In this document: one piece after another, positions 1 through 6,513 of the stretch
How positions within the stretch are numbered: position 1 is the stretch's first letter
Layout: every line of letters starts with the position of its first letter
Source: Firmicutes bacterium UBA5388
Lineage (GTDB): Bacteria; Bacillota; UBA4882; UBA10575
DNA length: 6,831 bases
Direction: 5' to 3'
Assembly (NCBI GenBank): GCA_002409975.1
Contig: DHOO01000138.1
Span: forward strand, 1-6,831
Translations under genes and position numbers: made by a program
Notes under the pieces: model-generated
What the model saw: the letters and a program-made list of their open reading frames with translations, nothing else
Told to the model about the DNA's origin: nothing
The model's database searches: none

Positions 1-258
1 TTCCTTGGTTAGCCACTTTAAGGAATTGTGTAATCAATTATTTAAGATTCAACCACATATCTGATTTCGTGGCTATTCGATCTATACCAGGGGAAACGCT
101 ACCGCAAGCTTTCACGATTTCCCCTGGTATCTATAGATGCCGCGAATTCAGACTAATATATTGATAGCCTAATAAAAGATAAACAACTATATATTGTGGC
201 TGAATGGATATCAAAGGTAATTATGCAATTCCCTCAGTTTGGTAAAGTAGGCAACTGA
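1..258. other. Noncoding region left of pyrG terminator
   Basis: No convincing gene is seen in this stretch beyond the 3' side of pyrG. It contains a 13-bp perfect inverted repeat (84-96 with 118-130), a possible outer pairing of AGCCAC (11-16) with GTGGCT (69-74), and a small hairpin TCAGTT/AACTGA (234-239 with 253-258). Plus-strand frame 2 is open from the window edge to a TGA at 62-64 (20 codons), which could be the tail of a gene converging on pyrG, but it is too short to judge. A second short plus-strand frame ends with TGA at 256-258 and has no ribosome binding site. Confidence 0.5.
84..130. repeat. 13-bp perfect inverted repeat, unknown role
   Basis: The arms ATACCAGGGGAAA (84-96) and TTTCCCCTGGTAT (118-130) are exact reverse complements around a 21-base loop. 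The pairing can be lengthened with a small bulge, because ATCTATA (80-86) also complements TATAGAT (132-138). Neither strand has a T-tract after the stem, so it is not a standard intrinsic terminator. It could be a small repeat element, a processed RNA structure or the end of an upstream transcript. No family was recognised. Confidence 0.7.
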
Positions 259-290
259 AAAAATATAAAATCCGGATTTTCCGGATTTTA
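259..290 (-). terminator. Intrinsic terminator of pyrG
   Basis: An 11-bp perfect stem, TAAAATCCGGA (266-276) with TCCGGATTTTA (280-290), has a 3-base loop. Read on the minus strand it lies about 17 bases past the pyrG stop codon and is followed by TATTTTTT, the arrangement of a Rho-independent terminator. The plus strand lacks a T-tract after the stem, so the direction is clear. Confidence 0.88.
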
Positions 291-307
291 CAAAATACTA
301 TCAATTA

Positions 308-1924
308 TCAAGACTGCTTCTTTCCGTTTTTGTATTTTAGCACTGCCCCCACAAATTCCCGGAAAAACGGCTGCGGTTTATGAGGCCTTGATTTTAATTC
401 AGGATGAAATTGAGTGGCAACAAACCAAGGATGATCCGGAAGCTCAATAATCTCCACCAAGTTCTTATCAACCAATACCCCACTGATGACCATCCCTTTT
501 TCTTTTAACCTGTCTATAAACTTATTGTTCACCTCGTAGCGATGACGATGTCGCTCTTGAATCAATTCCTGATTATAAGCTGCATATGCTTTACTCCCAG
601 TAAGCACACGAATAGATTGCAGCCCTAATCTCATGGTTCCTCCCAGTTTTTCAACGCCTTTCTGGTCTGGTAAAAGATCGATTACTGGAAAGGGTGTATT
701 GTCAGCAAATTCCGTAGAATTAGCATTAGTCAACCCACAAATATTCCTGGCAAATTCAATAATAGCGCACTGCATCCCTAGACAGATCCCCAAATAGGGT
801 ACCTTCTTCTCCCGAGCGTATTTAACGGCTGCCAGTTTGCCCTCTATTCCTCTGCTCCCAAAACCACCCGGCACGAGAATCCCATCCATGGCAGAAAGTA
901 GTTGCTTAGCCCCTTCCACTTCTACCTTTTCCGCATCCACCCAGTGAATCTGGACCGCGGTACGATGGGGCACACCTGCATGGTTTAAAGCTTCAACTAC
1001 ACTGAGATAGGCATCGGGAAGGGCCACATACTTACCAACAATCGCAATATCCACCTTGGACTGGGGCTTTTTCATTTTCTCTACAAATTCTCTCCAGGTA
1101 ACCAGATCACGGTCTCCACAGGTAAGGCAGAGACGTTTAATAATAATATCATCCAATCCCGCTTTCTCAAAATAAAGAGGGACTTCATAAATGGTATCTA
1201 CATCTTGATTTGAGATCACAGCATTGATTTTAATATCACAGAAGAGCGCTATCTTTGCCTTAAGCTCCTCTGAAATTGGTTTCTCTGAACGACAGACAAT
1301 AACATCAGGTTGGATACCAATACTTCGAAGCTCTTTGACGCTATGTTGGGTTGGTTTAGTTTTCAACTCGGAAGAAGCAGCGATATAGGGAACCAAGGTC
1401 ACATGGATATACATAACGTCATCCCGACCAACATCAGTTTTAAATTGTCTAATCGCTTCGAGGAAAGGGAGACTCTCGATATCGCCCACAGTTCCTCCAA
1501 TTTCCACAATTACTACATCAGCTTGAGTTTCATCCGCAACCCGGTTTATTCGCTCCTTAATCTCATTAGTAATATGGGGAATGACTTGAACTGTTCCTCC
1601 TAAGAAATCCCCACGTCGTTCTTTAGAAATCACTGACCAATAAATTTTCCCAGTAGTAACATTATTGTTTTTCGTTAAATTCTCATCAATAAAGCGCTCA
1701 TAGTGTCCCAAGTCCAAATCGGTCTCAGCTCCGTCGTCAGTCACAAAAACTTCGCCATGCTGATAGGGGCTCATTGTACCAGGATCAATATTTATATATG
1801 GATCCAGTTTTAGAATAGTGACTGTAACTCCTCTGCTTTTCAAAAGTCGTCCAATAGATGCTGCAGTAATCCCTTTACCCAAGGAGGAAACTACACCTCC
1901 GGTAATAAATATAAATTTAGCCAT
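308..1924 (-). CDS. pyrG: CTP synthase (glutamine-hydrolysing), PyrG
   Basis: The protein converts UTP to CTP with ATP and glutamine, the last step of de novo pyrimidine nucleotide synthesis, in the cytosol. At 538 residues it is full length. The N-terminal synthetase domain (about 1-270) has the nucleotide-binding loop GGVVSSLGKGI (9-19, Lys17), followed by KLDPYINIDPGTMSPYQHGE and the EIGGTVGDIES segment (141-151). The C-terminal class I glutamine amidotransferase domain (about 290-530) has the oxyanion segment GGFGSRGIEGK, the nucleophile Cys381 in LGICLGMQ, and the catalytic pair His507 and Glu509 in QFHPEL. All key residues are present, so it should be active. The ATG is preceded by GGGGGAG (1929-1935). 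It lies 85 bases after the DUF624-like gene with no terminator between, so the two may be cotranscribed. No pyrG-type leader attenuator was seen. Confidence 0.98.
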   Translation of the reverse strand: MAKFIFITGGVVSSLGKGITAASIGRLLKSRGVTVTILKLDPYINIDPGTMSPYQHGEVFVTDDGAETDLDLGHYERFIDENLTKNNNVTTGKIYWSVISKERRGDFLGGTVQVIPHITNEIKERINRVADETQADVVIVEIGGTVGDIESLPFLEAIRQFKTDVGRDDVMYIHVTLVPYIAASSELKTKPTQHSVKELRSIGIQPDVIVCRSEKPISEELKAKIALFCDIKINAVISNQDVDTIYEVPLYFEKAGLDDIIIKRLCLTCGDRDLVTWREFVEKMKKPQSKVDIAIVGKYVALPDAYLSVVEALNHAGVPHRTAVQIHWVDAEKVEVEGAKQLLSAMDGILVPGGFGSRGIEGKLAAVKYAREKKVPYLGICLGMQCAIIEFARNICGLTNANSTEFADNTPFPVIDLLPDQKGVEKLGGTMRLGLQSIRVLTGSKAYAAYNQELIQERHRHRYEVNNKFIDRLKEKGMVISGVLVDKNLVEIIELPDHPWFVATQFHPELKSRPHKPQPFFREFVGAVLKYKNGKKQS

Positions 1925-2009
1925 TCTTCTCCCCCTAGATTTGGTTGTGCTTTATAAGCTTACCTAAATTTCGTCCTCTACAAGCCTATTTTAGTAAATT
2001 ATCAATATT

Positions 2010-2771
2010 CTATTCCACATCTTGAACCTCACCTTGTGTAGCGGGAAGATCTGGATATTTAGCCATCAACCCCTGGAATAGTCTGATGCCCACAACCTGC
2101 AAGAGACTACCATAAAAAAAGATCACTAAGGGTGTAATCACAGTAAATCCGAGCCCAATTACGAATAAGATCAACTGTACTCCTATTGTGTGTAAAGTAT
2201 TATCCAGGGTTAGTAAAAAGGTTTTTTTATAAACCCTTTTCCAAGTATTCTCTTGAAACACTATAAAATTGGGTAGGTAAATACTGGCCAACAGTAGAAA
2301 GATGAACAGATACAAGAGGATAAATCCAATAAACTTAATTAAAATATTATCTAATACAAAAAAACAGATAATAACATCAACTAGAGTGAAAATAAGCGCT
2401 CCGATATAAAGCCCATAAACAGCCGCTGACCGCCGATAAAACTTACGAAACCCGATCCATAACCCTTTAAGTTCAGCATCGTTTTCGATTACTTGATTCA
2501 TTTGATATAAAAGCCCAGATTGTACAGGTCCTAAAATAAAGGCGGCATATGGTATGGAGAATACCAGTAAGAAAAAGAGCAGATTTAACGGGTTGTCTCT
2601 GTTTTCTAAGTATACATGGACAGAATTGTAAAGAAATACGCCAAATGGGATGAAGCTAAAAAACCAAAGCGCGCTAATAAGCATTGAATAGCCGATATGG
2701 TTATAAAGATCAATAAACGCATCTTTAAAAATTAATATGATATTACGTTTATCCTTTTTTTCTAGAGTCAT
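2010..2771 (-). CDS. DUF624/YesL-like integral membrane protein
   Basis: This 253-residue protein is strongly hydrophobic, with likely membrane segments near residues 28-49, 62-82, 116-138, 143-167 and 195-230 (the last may be two). It has no catalytic motif that I can see. The arrangement of two N-terminal helices, a short GPVQSGLLYQ loop with a charged segment (about 81-115), then a helix pair followed by LPNFIVFQENTWKRVYKKTF and another helix resembles DUF624 proteins such as Bacillus YesL, whose biochemical role is poorly known. That assignment is from pattern memory. The ATG has a GAGGGGGG Shine-Dalgarno (2779-2786) at 7 bases. It sits 81 bases after the fmdB-like gene, past a moderate terminator, and 85 bases before pyrG; no strong promoter of its own was found. 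A link to pyrimidine metabolism is not implied. Confidence 0.6.
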   Translation of the reverse strand: MTLEKKDKRNIILIFKDAFIDLYNHIGYSMLISALWFFSFIPFGVFLYNSVHVYLENRDNPLNLLFFLLVFSIPYAAFILGPVQSGLLYQMNQVIENDAELKGLWIGFRKFYRRSAAVYGLYIGALIFTLVDVIICFFVLDNILIKFIGFILLYLFIFLLLASIYLPNFIVFQENTWKRVYKKTFLLTLDNTLHTIGVQLILFVIGLGFTVITPLVIFFYGSLLQVVGIRLFQGLMAKYPDLPATQGEVQDVE

Positions 2772-2812
2772 CTGCTTTCCCCCCTCAAAAATACTTAAAA
2801 GTGATTTTCATT

Positions 2813-2845
2813 AAAAGAAAGGTCACCTTAAGACAGCGACCTTTC
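2813..2845 (-). terminator. Probable terminator after fmdB-like gene
   Basis: GAAAGGTC (2817-2824) and GACCTTTC (2838-2845) form an 8-bp perfect stem with a 13-base loop. On the minus strand it begins 7 bases after the stop codon of the zinc-ribbon gene and is followed by TTTTAA. The T-run is short and the stem only moderate, so some readthrough into the membrane protein gene is plausible. Confidence 0.65.
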
Positions 2846-2852
2846 CCAAAGT

Positions 2853-3113
2853 TTAAGAAACTTTTTGTTCACTTGAGGTTGTTCCGATGTTCCCTTTTTT
2901 ACTGGATTCTTCTTGCTTTCTTTTTTCATAATCGGGCTTTCTGTGATCGGTGATATAAAAACCAGATCCTTTGAAAATTATCCCAACGTTTCGGCTGATC
3001 TGGCGCCGGACCTCTCCCCCACATTGTGGACAGATGGTGAGAGGCGCTTCGGTAATCTTTTGAAAATACTCAAATTGCCCACATTTGGAACAGCAATAAT
3101 CATAGGTCGGCAT
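2853..3113 (-). CDS. FmdB-family zinc-ribbon protein
   Basis: This is a small zinc-ribbon protein of the FmdB family (CxxC_CxxC_SSSS type); family members are often called putative regulators, but the molecular role is mostly unproven. From the ATG at 3113 it has 86 residues and begins MPTYDY, the family's usual N-terminus. Two zinc-binding pairs are present, Cys8/Cys11 (CSKC) and Cys28/Cys31 (CPQC), followed by the conserved FKGSGFYITD segment (47-56) and a charged, serine-rich, probably disordered tail. An extra Cys7 stands next to the first pair. A GTG three codons upstream (3122) is open in frame but lies inside the Shine-Dalgarno sequence, so the ATG is preferred. It is the first gene after a near-consensus promoter and is followed by its own terminator. 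No target can be inferred from the neighbours. Confidence 0.9.
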   Translation of the reverse strand: MPTYDYCCSKCGQFEYFQKITEAPLTICPQCGGEVRRQISRNVGIIFKGSGFYITDHRKPDYEKRKQEESSKKGNIGTTSSEQKVS

Positions 3114-3118
3114 TGTCT

Positions 3119-3126
3119 TCACCTCC
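3119..3126 (-). promoter_or_regulatory. Shine-Dalgarno that fixes the fmdB-like start
   Basis: The minus strand reads GGAGGTGA here, with the GGAGG core (3122-3126) 8 bases before the ATG at 3113. The upstream in-frame GTG (3120-3122) overlaps this site and therefore cannot be the start it serves. Confidence 0.88.
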
Positions 3127-3208
3127 GAAAAAATAGTAAAAAGCTTAGCTTCGTAAGTATCTTTAAATGTATTTTTAATTCTTATTGTTTAACAACCTAC
3201 ATTTTTAT

Positions 3209-3237
3209 AATATAAGGCAAATGTTCTTAGTTGTCAA
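3209..3237 (-). promoter_or_regulatory. Sigma-A-type promoter for fmdB-like gene
   Basis: On the minus strand there is a perfect -35 TTGACA (3232-3237), a 17-base spacer and a -10 TATATT (3209-3214, five of six consensus bases). The predicted start is near 3202, giving a leader of roughly 90 bases before the ATG at 3113. The -35 lies inside two overlapping inverted repeats (3223-3245), which might be an operator. Confidence 0.85.
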
Positions 3238-3330
3238 GAACTAACGCCCATCAAACCCATTTGTTTAATAGCAAAAAATGGAGCTTTTTAAGACTGGTTT
3301 GCTGCGTTATCTAGCAAAGAAGGAAACGCC

Positions 3331-3367
3331 AAAAAACCAGGCTAAATGGTATCGAGCCTGGTTTTTT
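3331..3367. terminator. Bidirectional terminator-like hairpin
   Basis: The arms AAAAAACCAGGCT (3331-3343) and AGCCTGGTTTTTT (3355-3367) are a perfect 13-bp match around an 11-base loop. Either strand ends the GC-rich stem with six Ts, so it can stop transcription both ways. No protein gene ends beside it: the SipL-like gene has its own terminator about 260 bases away, and there is no plus-strand gene to its left. It may end a small RNA. Confidence 0.8.
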
Positions 3368-3530
3368 CCCTCCTATTTATTAAGAGAGCGTATTTATAAC
3401 CCCTAAGTCCAGCGGAGGATTTGAATTCCTTTGTTTTACCATAGAATCAATAATAAAGTGAATCTAAGAGTTAAAGAGATCTATACGATAAAAATCTGTA
3501 AATAATTCTAAAATCCTACCAACGTCGTCT

Positions 3531-3567
3531 TCGAAATACCGTTTCATTTTATGAAACGGTATTTCGA
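3531..3567. repeat. Perfect 17-bp inverted repeat
   Basis: TCGAAATACCGTTTCAT (3531-3547) and ATGAAACGGTATTTCGA (3551-3567) are exact reverse complements with a TTT loop. On the plus strand it is followed by a T-rich run containing seven Ts (3576-3582), but this is about 8 bases past the stem and no plus-strand gene precedes it. It could be a plus-strand terminator, a miniature repeat element or a protein-binding site. Confidence 0.75.
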
Positions 3568-3624
3568 TTTATTGATTTTTTTATTCTAATATTTCAACTA
3601 TTCATTACCAATAATTTTTGTTAA

Positions 3625-3646
3625 GAAAAAAGCGGCCTTCGGCGCT
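3625..3646 (-). terminator. Intrinsic terminator of SipL-like gene
   Basis: On the minus strand AGCGCC-GAA-GGCCGCT (3631-3646) folds into a GC-rich stem of about six pairs with one bulged C and a 3-base loop, followed by TTTTTC. It starts 3 bases after the TAA of the SipL-like gene. The stem is short but the position and T-run fit a Rho-independent terminator. Confidence 0.72.
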
Positions 3647-3649
3647 ATT

Positions 3650-5272
3650 TTAAATTAGATTATTTGGTGACCATGGCTTTTTAGGAATCAGTAACTTTTT
3701 CCCAACGACAACACTTTCTGCTGTTAACTGGTTTTCTTGAGTTATTGATTCCATTGTGGTGTTGTACCGCCTGGCAATTTTCCATAAAGTATCTCCTGGC
3801 TGCACCAGATAAAATAACATACTTGGTTTAGGTCCATCGAGAGGGCTAATTAAGGCGCTATCCGTTACCAAGGCAAGCGTCTTAGTCTGGGTAATTTTTA
3901 TTCTCGTCTTAAGGTCCAGAAATAATTTAATCGTTCTTTCATCAATTTGCTCTACTTTTAGGTGATTGGTGTTTAGATAGACCCTTGCTTTCATTCCCTC
4001 TTCTACTCCAGGCATTTCCAGATAATCTCCGAAAGTAATCGGTTCTATTTCTCCTTGACCCCAAAAAGCAGTTGCCAGTAGTGGCGCCTCTTCATCTGTA
4101 TCTACCTGATAAACTAAAGCAAACTGAGTCTCACCTGCAATAAATATTTGACCATCTTCTAGTTGGCAATTTAATTTAGGTTCAGTAATTGAAGCCAATA
4201 AGACCCGTCTGATATTTTTCATTTCAGATGGAAGAGAAAGCGTTTTTTCCACAGCAATAACTCTCTCGCTCTCTTCAACTACTTCTATCAGTTCACTGAT
4301 TTCACGCAGTACATCTACAATCTCATCCTTACCTGGACTTACCTCGACAACCGCCTTTACTGGCTTTGCTCTAAATAGTTCTACTTTCGCGCCAATTGTA
4401 GCCTGTAAACGACAGTTTTCTGGATGCGAGGAGTAGATCTGAACTCCCTCGATCCAAATTTCGTGGTTTATTGAGAGTCCATTAGAAGTATGCGGAACAT
4501 CCACGGTTATTTGAAAAGGTATCGACCCACCATTATCTTCTATCCATTTCTGGACTTCAACCCCACCTTCCTGCCCTTCTTCAGTTAAGACCAGATATAC
4601 TAAATAGACCTCAAGTTTACCTTCAATGTTCACTCGATCTTTTACCAAGGTAGCCGTTGAATTTACCGGTATCACCTGATAACTGAGAATTCTAGCTACT
4701 GGTGGTTTAGGATAGGAAATTGAGAATTGGTTACTAATCTCTCGATTAGTATACGTTAAAAGCACTGGTTCTTCGCTAACCATTTGTTCCACTAGAGTAT
4801 TGAGCTTCGCCTCAGATTCAATCCCTTTCACAAAATCAACTTGATAATTTTTTCGAGCTCGTAGTTTAACCTCTAACTCTAATTGATACTTTATTGTTCG
4901 CGCCGTTTCCGGTTGTAAACAGATTTTTGTTAAACGTGTCTGCCAATCCCAATCCGCCACAAACCCAGGAAGCTCAATTTCTCCTTTAAAAGCAGCTCCA
5001 TCCGCTCCTTTTCGGATCAAACCATGTTCGGGGGCCCGATCTAAAACTTCTTTTCCCCGATAAAGCAGATGCGCCTCAACTATCCCGCTTAAAAACAATT
5101 TGTTACCAACAATCTCTCCTTTTACTTCCGAGAGATATCCTTGGTAGAAGAGGATCTGCTCCATATCCGGATCTTCTTCTGGGATAAAAAGCTCTCCCTC
5201 TACCTTAAGATATTTGCTACTTTCAAACAAGATTTTTTCCATGGTCAGCTGATCATAAAGGCATGTTACCAA
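3650..5272 (-). CDS. sipL: SipL-like spore coat morphogenetic protein
   Basis: The 540-residue protein has three regions resembling the SPOCS (DUF3794) domain, roughly 40-138, 195-300 and 355-460, and a clear C-terminal LysM domain (487-531: YLVQPGDTLWKIARRYN and GKKLLIP). No signal peptide or membrane helix is seen. This is the layout and approximate length of SipL of Clostridioides difficile, which acts in the mother cell and uses its LysM domain to bind the coat ATPase SpoIVA; the Bacillus counterpart is SpoVID. Function here is inferred from that family. The start is a TTG (5270-5272), chosen because AAGGAGGG lies 8 bases before it; the first in-frame ATG is residue 11 and lacks such a site. 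The gene follows a peptidoglycan-binding protein gene by 98 bases and ends in its own terminator. Other DUF3794-LysM paralogues exist in clostridia, so orthology to sipL is likely but unproven. Confidence 0.8.
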   Translation of the reverse strand: MVTCLYDQLTMEKILFESSKYLKVEGELFIPEEDPDMEQILFYQGYLSEVKGEIVGNKLFLSGIVEAHLLYRGKEVLDRAPEHGLIRKGADGAAFKGEIELPGFVADWDWQTRLTKICLQPETARTIKYQLELEVKLRARKNYQVDFVKGIESEAKLNTLVEQMVSEEPVLLTYTNREISNQFSISYPKPPVARILSYQVIPVNSTATLVKDRVNIEGKLEVYLVYLVLTEEGQEGGVEVQKWIEDNGGSIPFQITVDVPHTSNGLSINHEIWIEGVQIYSSHPENCRLQATIGAKVELFRAKPVKAVVEVSPGKDEIVDVLREISELIEVVEESERVIAVEKTLSLPSEMKNIRRVLLASITEPKLNCQLEDGQIFIAGETQFALVYQVDTDEEAPLLATAFWGQGEIEPITFGDYLEMPGVEEGMKARVYLNTNHLKVEQIDERTIKLFLDLKTRIKITQTKTLALVTDSALISPLDGPKPSMLFYLVQPGDTLWKIARRYNTTMESITQENQLTAESVVVGKKLLIPKKPWSPNNLI

Positions 5273-5280
5273 AATTTTCT

Positions 5281-5288
5281 CCCTCCTT
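5281..5288 (-). promoter_or_regulatory. Shine-Dalgarno for TTG start of SipL-like gene
   Basis: The minus strand reads AAGGAGGG, a near-perfect anti-16S match, ending 8 bases before the TTG at 5272. No in-frame ATG lies at a workable distance, so this site decides for the TTG. Confidence 0.85.
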
Positions 5289-5318
5289 GTTAATTACTAG
5301 CGTTCAACACGCCTATTA

Positions 5319-5342
5319 GGCCTTACCCTCCTATATAAGGCC
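5319..5342. repeat. Hairpin between the two LysM genes
   Basis: GGCCTTA (5319-5325) and TAAGGCC (5336-5342) pair perfectly over a 10-base loop. An overlapping alternative, GCCTA/TAGGC (5311-5315 with 5317-5321), would compete for the same bases. No T-tract follows on the minus strand, so it is not a normal terminator; it could be an operator or an RNA processing or stability structure in the leader of the SipL-like gene. Confidence 0.55.
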
Positions 5343-5370
5343 ATCTGTTTACGATCTTCTAATTTAATAG

Positions 5371-6513
5371 TTATGCTAAACCTTGTTTGTTAATAACCAT
5401 TTTTCGGGGGTTGGCCAAGAAATATCTGTTGCTTTCTTCCTGCAAAGTTTCAACCCAATCTTGAATTCCAGTAAAAAGAACCCCTCGTAGATTAAAGCCA
5501 TCAACTCTATTAAGAATACCTCTAATCGTTCGGCGATCCGGGAGCAAAACTTCTCTTTCTTTTTCTTTAGTTTTATACCGGTAATGAAGCCATCCAGTCT
5601 CCCCGAGTCTTCGAGGATTACCTATCTTATTAAGATGTACAACCTTACTCTCTCTCGCAGAGAGAAATCGTTCTTCTCCCTCTTGGTTATTCTCTCTTCC
5701 CCTAAGATCAAAGTGGAGTAGTAGTCGGGTACAGGGATAATTAAGTAATATTTTCCTTATTTCCCTGCTCCAGTCTGTCATCGTCTTCCAAATTTGTGGG
5801 GAGATAATTAAACAATCTGCTTCATTAGCTCGCGGAAAAAGTAAGTTTTTCTCGTGTGTCCACCATATAATCTCAACCTCATTTTCGCATCGCAACCATT
5901 GTAAAACCTTTTTAAGCAGCCTCGGAGTGGTTTTCCCCGTCATATCTAATACTAAGGAGCGACACGATGGGAATCGCCTTTCTTTTTTTGTTAAAACCTC
6001 TAACTCTTCCAACTTAACATGAAGGAGATCCTGCCCCAAAGAAGCTGGGAAATAGGAGTTAATACTGTTTGTCTCCCCCTCTTGAGAAACTCCTAAAATT
6101 ATGTCTCTCTTTTCAATTAGAGCTTTTCGTTCAAAATCCACTTTCCGTAGTCTCTTCCTAGATTCCGGACCCTTAATGGCTTGTATACCTACGCCGTATT
6201 TTGCGGCGATTGTCGATAAAGTTTCTCCGGTTCTAGGTTCATAAACTAACCGATTATGGATGTTAGACTCTGCCAACATCTTGCTCGTATCTGGACCGGT
6301 AACCCCATCGACCGGAAGCTGATAGGATTTTTGAAAAGCTTTTACTGCCTCAATAGTTAAAAGATCGTAACATCCTAATTGTTCTCCATCGTAAATTCCT
6401 AGTTTAGAGAGAAGAGCTTGTAAATACTGAACGTCTTGACCTTTGCTACCGAGCGTTAAGATCCGTTTACCAAATGGTAACTCATCTGCCCAGAAGAACG
6501 CCAAGCGAGACAT
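5371..6513 (-). CDS. Peptidoglycan-binding LysM protein, degenerate GH18-like
   Basis: The 380-residue protein has a good PG_binding_1 domain (about 18-80: GSKGQDVQYLQALLSKLG, then AVKAFQKSYQLPVDGVTG) and a LysM-like segment (about 88-142: GETLSTIAAKYGV) stretched by a basic insertion. The rest resembles the C-terminal part of YaaH/SleL-type GH18 spore hydrolases: LHYRYK (310-315), LPDRRTIRGILNRVDGFNLRGVLFTGIQDW (324-353). That region spans only about 170 residues, about half a usual GH18 barrel, and no DxxDxDxE catalytic motif is present, so activity is doubtful; the GH18 relation is inference. No signal peptide is evident, which suits a mother-cell protein loaded onto the forespore. The ATG has TAAGGAG (6524-6530) at 10 bases. 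It precedes the SipL-like gene by 98 bases on the same strand, supporting a spore-envelope role. No convincing promoter was found. Confidence 0.8.
   Translation of the reverse strand: MSRLAFFWADELPFGKRILTLGSKGQDVQYLQALLSKLGIYDGEQLGCYDLLTIEAVKAFQKSYQLPVDGVTGPDTSKMLAESNIHNRLVYEPRTGETLSTIAAKYGVGIQAIKGPESRKRLRKVDFERKALIEKRDIILGVSQEGETNSINSYFPASLGQDLLHVKLEELEVLTKKERRFPSCRSLVLDMTGKTTPRLLKKVLQWLRCENEVEIIWWTHEKNLLFPRANEADCLIISPQIWKTMTDWSREIRKILLNYPCTRLLLHFDLRGRENNQEGEERFLSARESKVVHLNKIGNPRRLGETGWLHYRYKTKEKEREVLLPDRRTIRGILNRVDGFNLRGVLFTGIQDWVETLQEESNRYFLANPRKMVINKQGLA

Larger units (their letters stand above)
3123..3649. other. 527-bp noncoding region with several structures
   Basis: No protein gene with a credible ribosome binding site was found on either strand. 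The stretch holds, left to right, the fmdB-like leader and promoter, a possible plus-strand transcript ending at the hairpin 3331-3367, an unexplained stretch (3368-3530), a perfect 17-bp inverted repeat (3531-3567) and the terminator of the SipL-like gene (3625-3646). Nothing in 3368-3530 was recognised; a tRNA-like motif there does not fold as a T-arm. Confidence 0.6.

Noticed and set aside
2..64. Open plus-strand frame from the window edge to a TGA, 20 codons, as the tail of a gene.
   Set aside because: Too short to recognise, and one open frame of this length is expected by chance. It remains possible that it is a real gene end cut by the window.
163..258. Short plus-strand reading frame ending in TGA at 256-258.
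   Set aside because: No ribosome binding site, only a GTG or a late ATG as start, and the peptide resembles nothing I know.
1310..1603. 97-codon plus-strand reading frame inside pyrG.
   Set aside because: It is antisense to a fully conserved part of CTP synthase and has no protein-family features.
1977..2005. Promoter for pyrG: TTGATA, 17 bases, TGTAGA on the minus strand.
   Set aside because: The -10 matches only three of six consensus bases; pyrG may instead be transcribed from upstream.
1925..2009. CTP-responsive leader attenuator of the Bacillus pyrG type.
   Set aside because: The gap lacks a leader terminator hairpin and a recognisable GGGC start; the G-run is simply the ribosome binding site.
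2913..3215. 100-codon plus-strand reading frame over the fmdB-like gene.
   Set aside because: It is antisense to a well-supported zinc-ribbon gene and its promoter region, without its own ribosome binding site.
3331..3367. T-box leader, because the hairpin loop contains a TGGTATCG-like string.
   Set aside because: No specifier stem or proper T-box sequence is seen, and no plus-strand amino-acid gene follows.
3395..3450. tRNA-like TTCAAAT motif on the minus strand.
   Set aside because: The flanking bases do not form a T-arm stem and no acceptor or anticodon arm is present.
3410..3510. Small plus-strand reading frame behind a GGAGG sequence.
   Set aside because: It would use a TTG start, be only about 20 codons long, and lacks a promoter or recognisable product.
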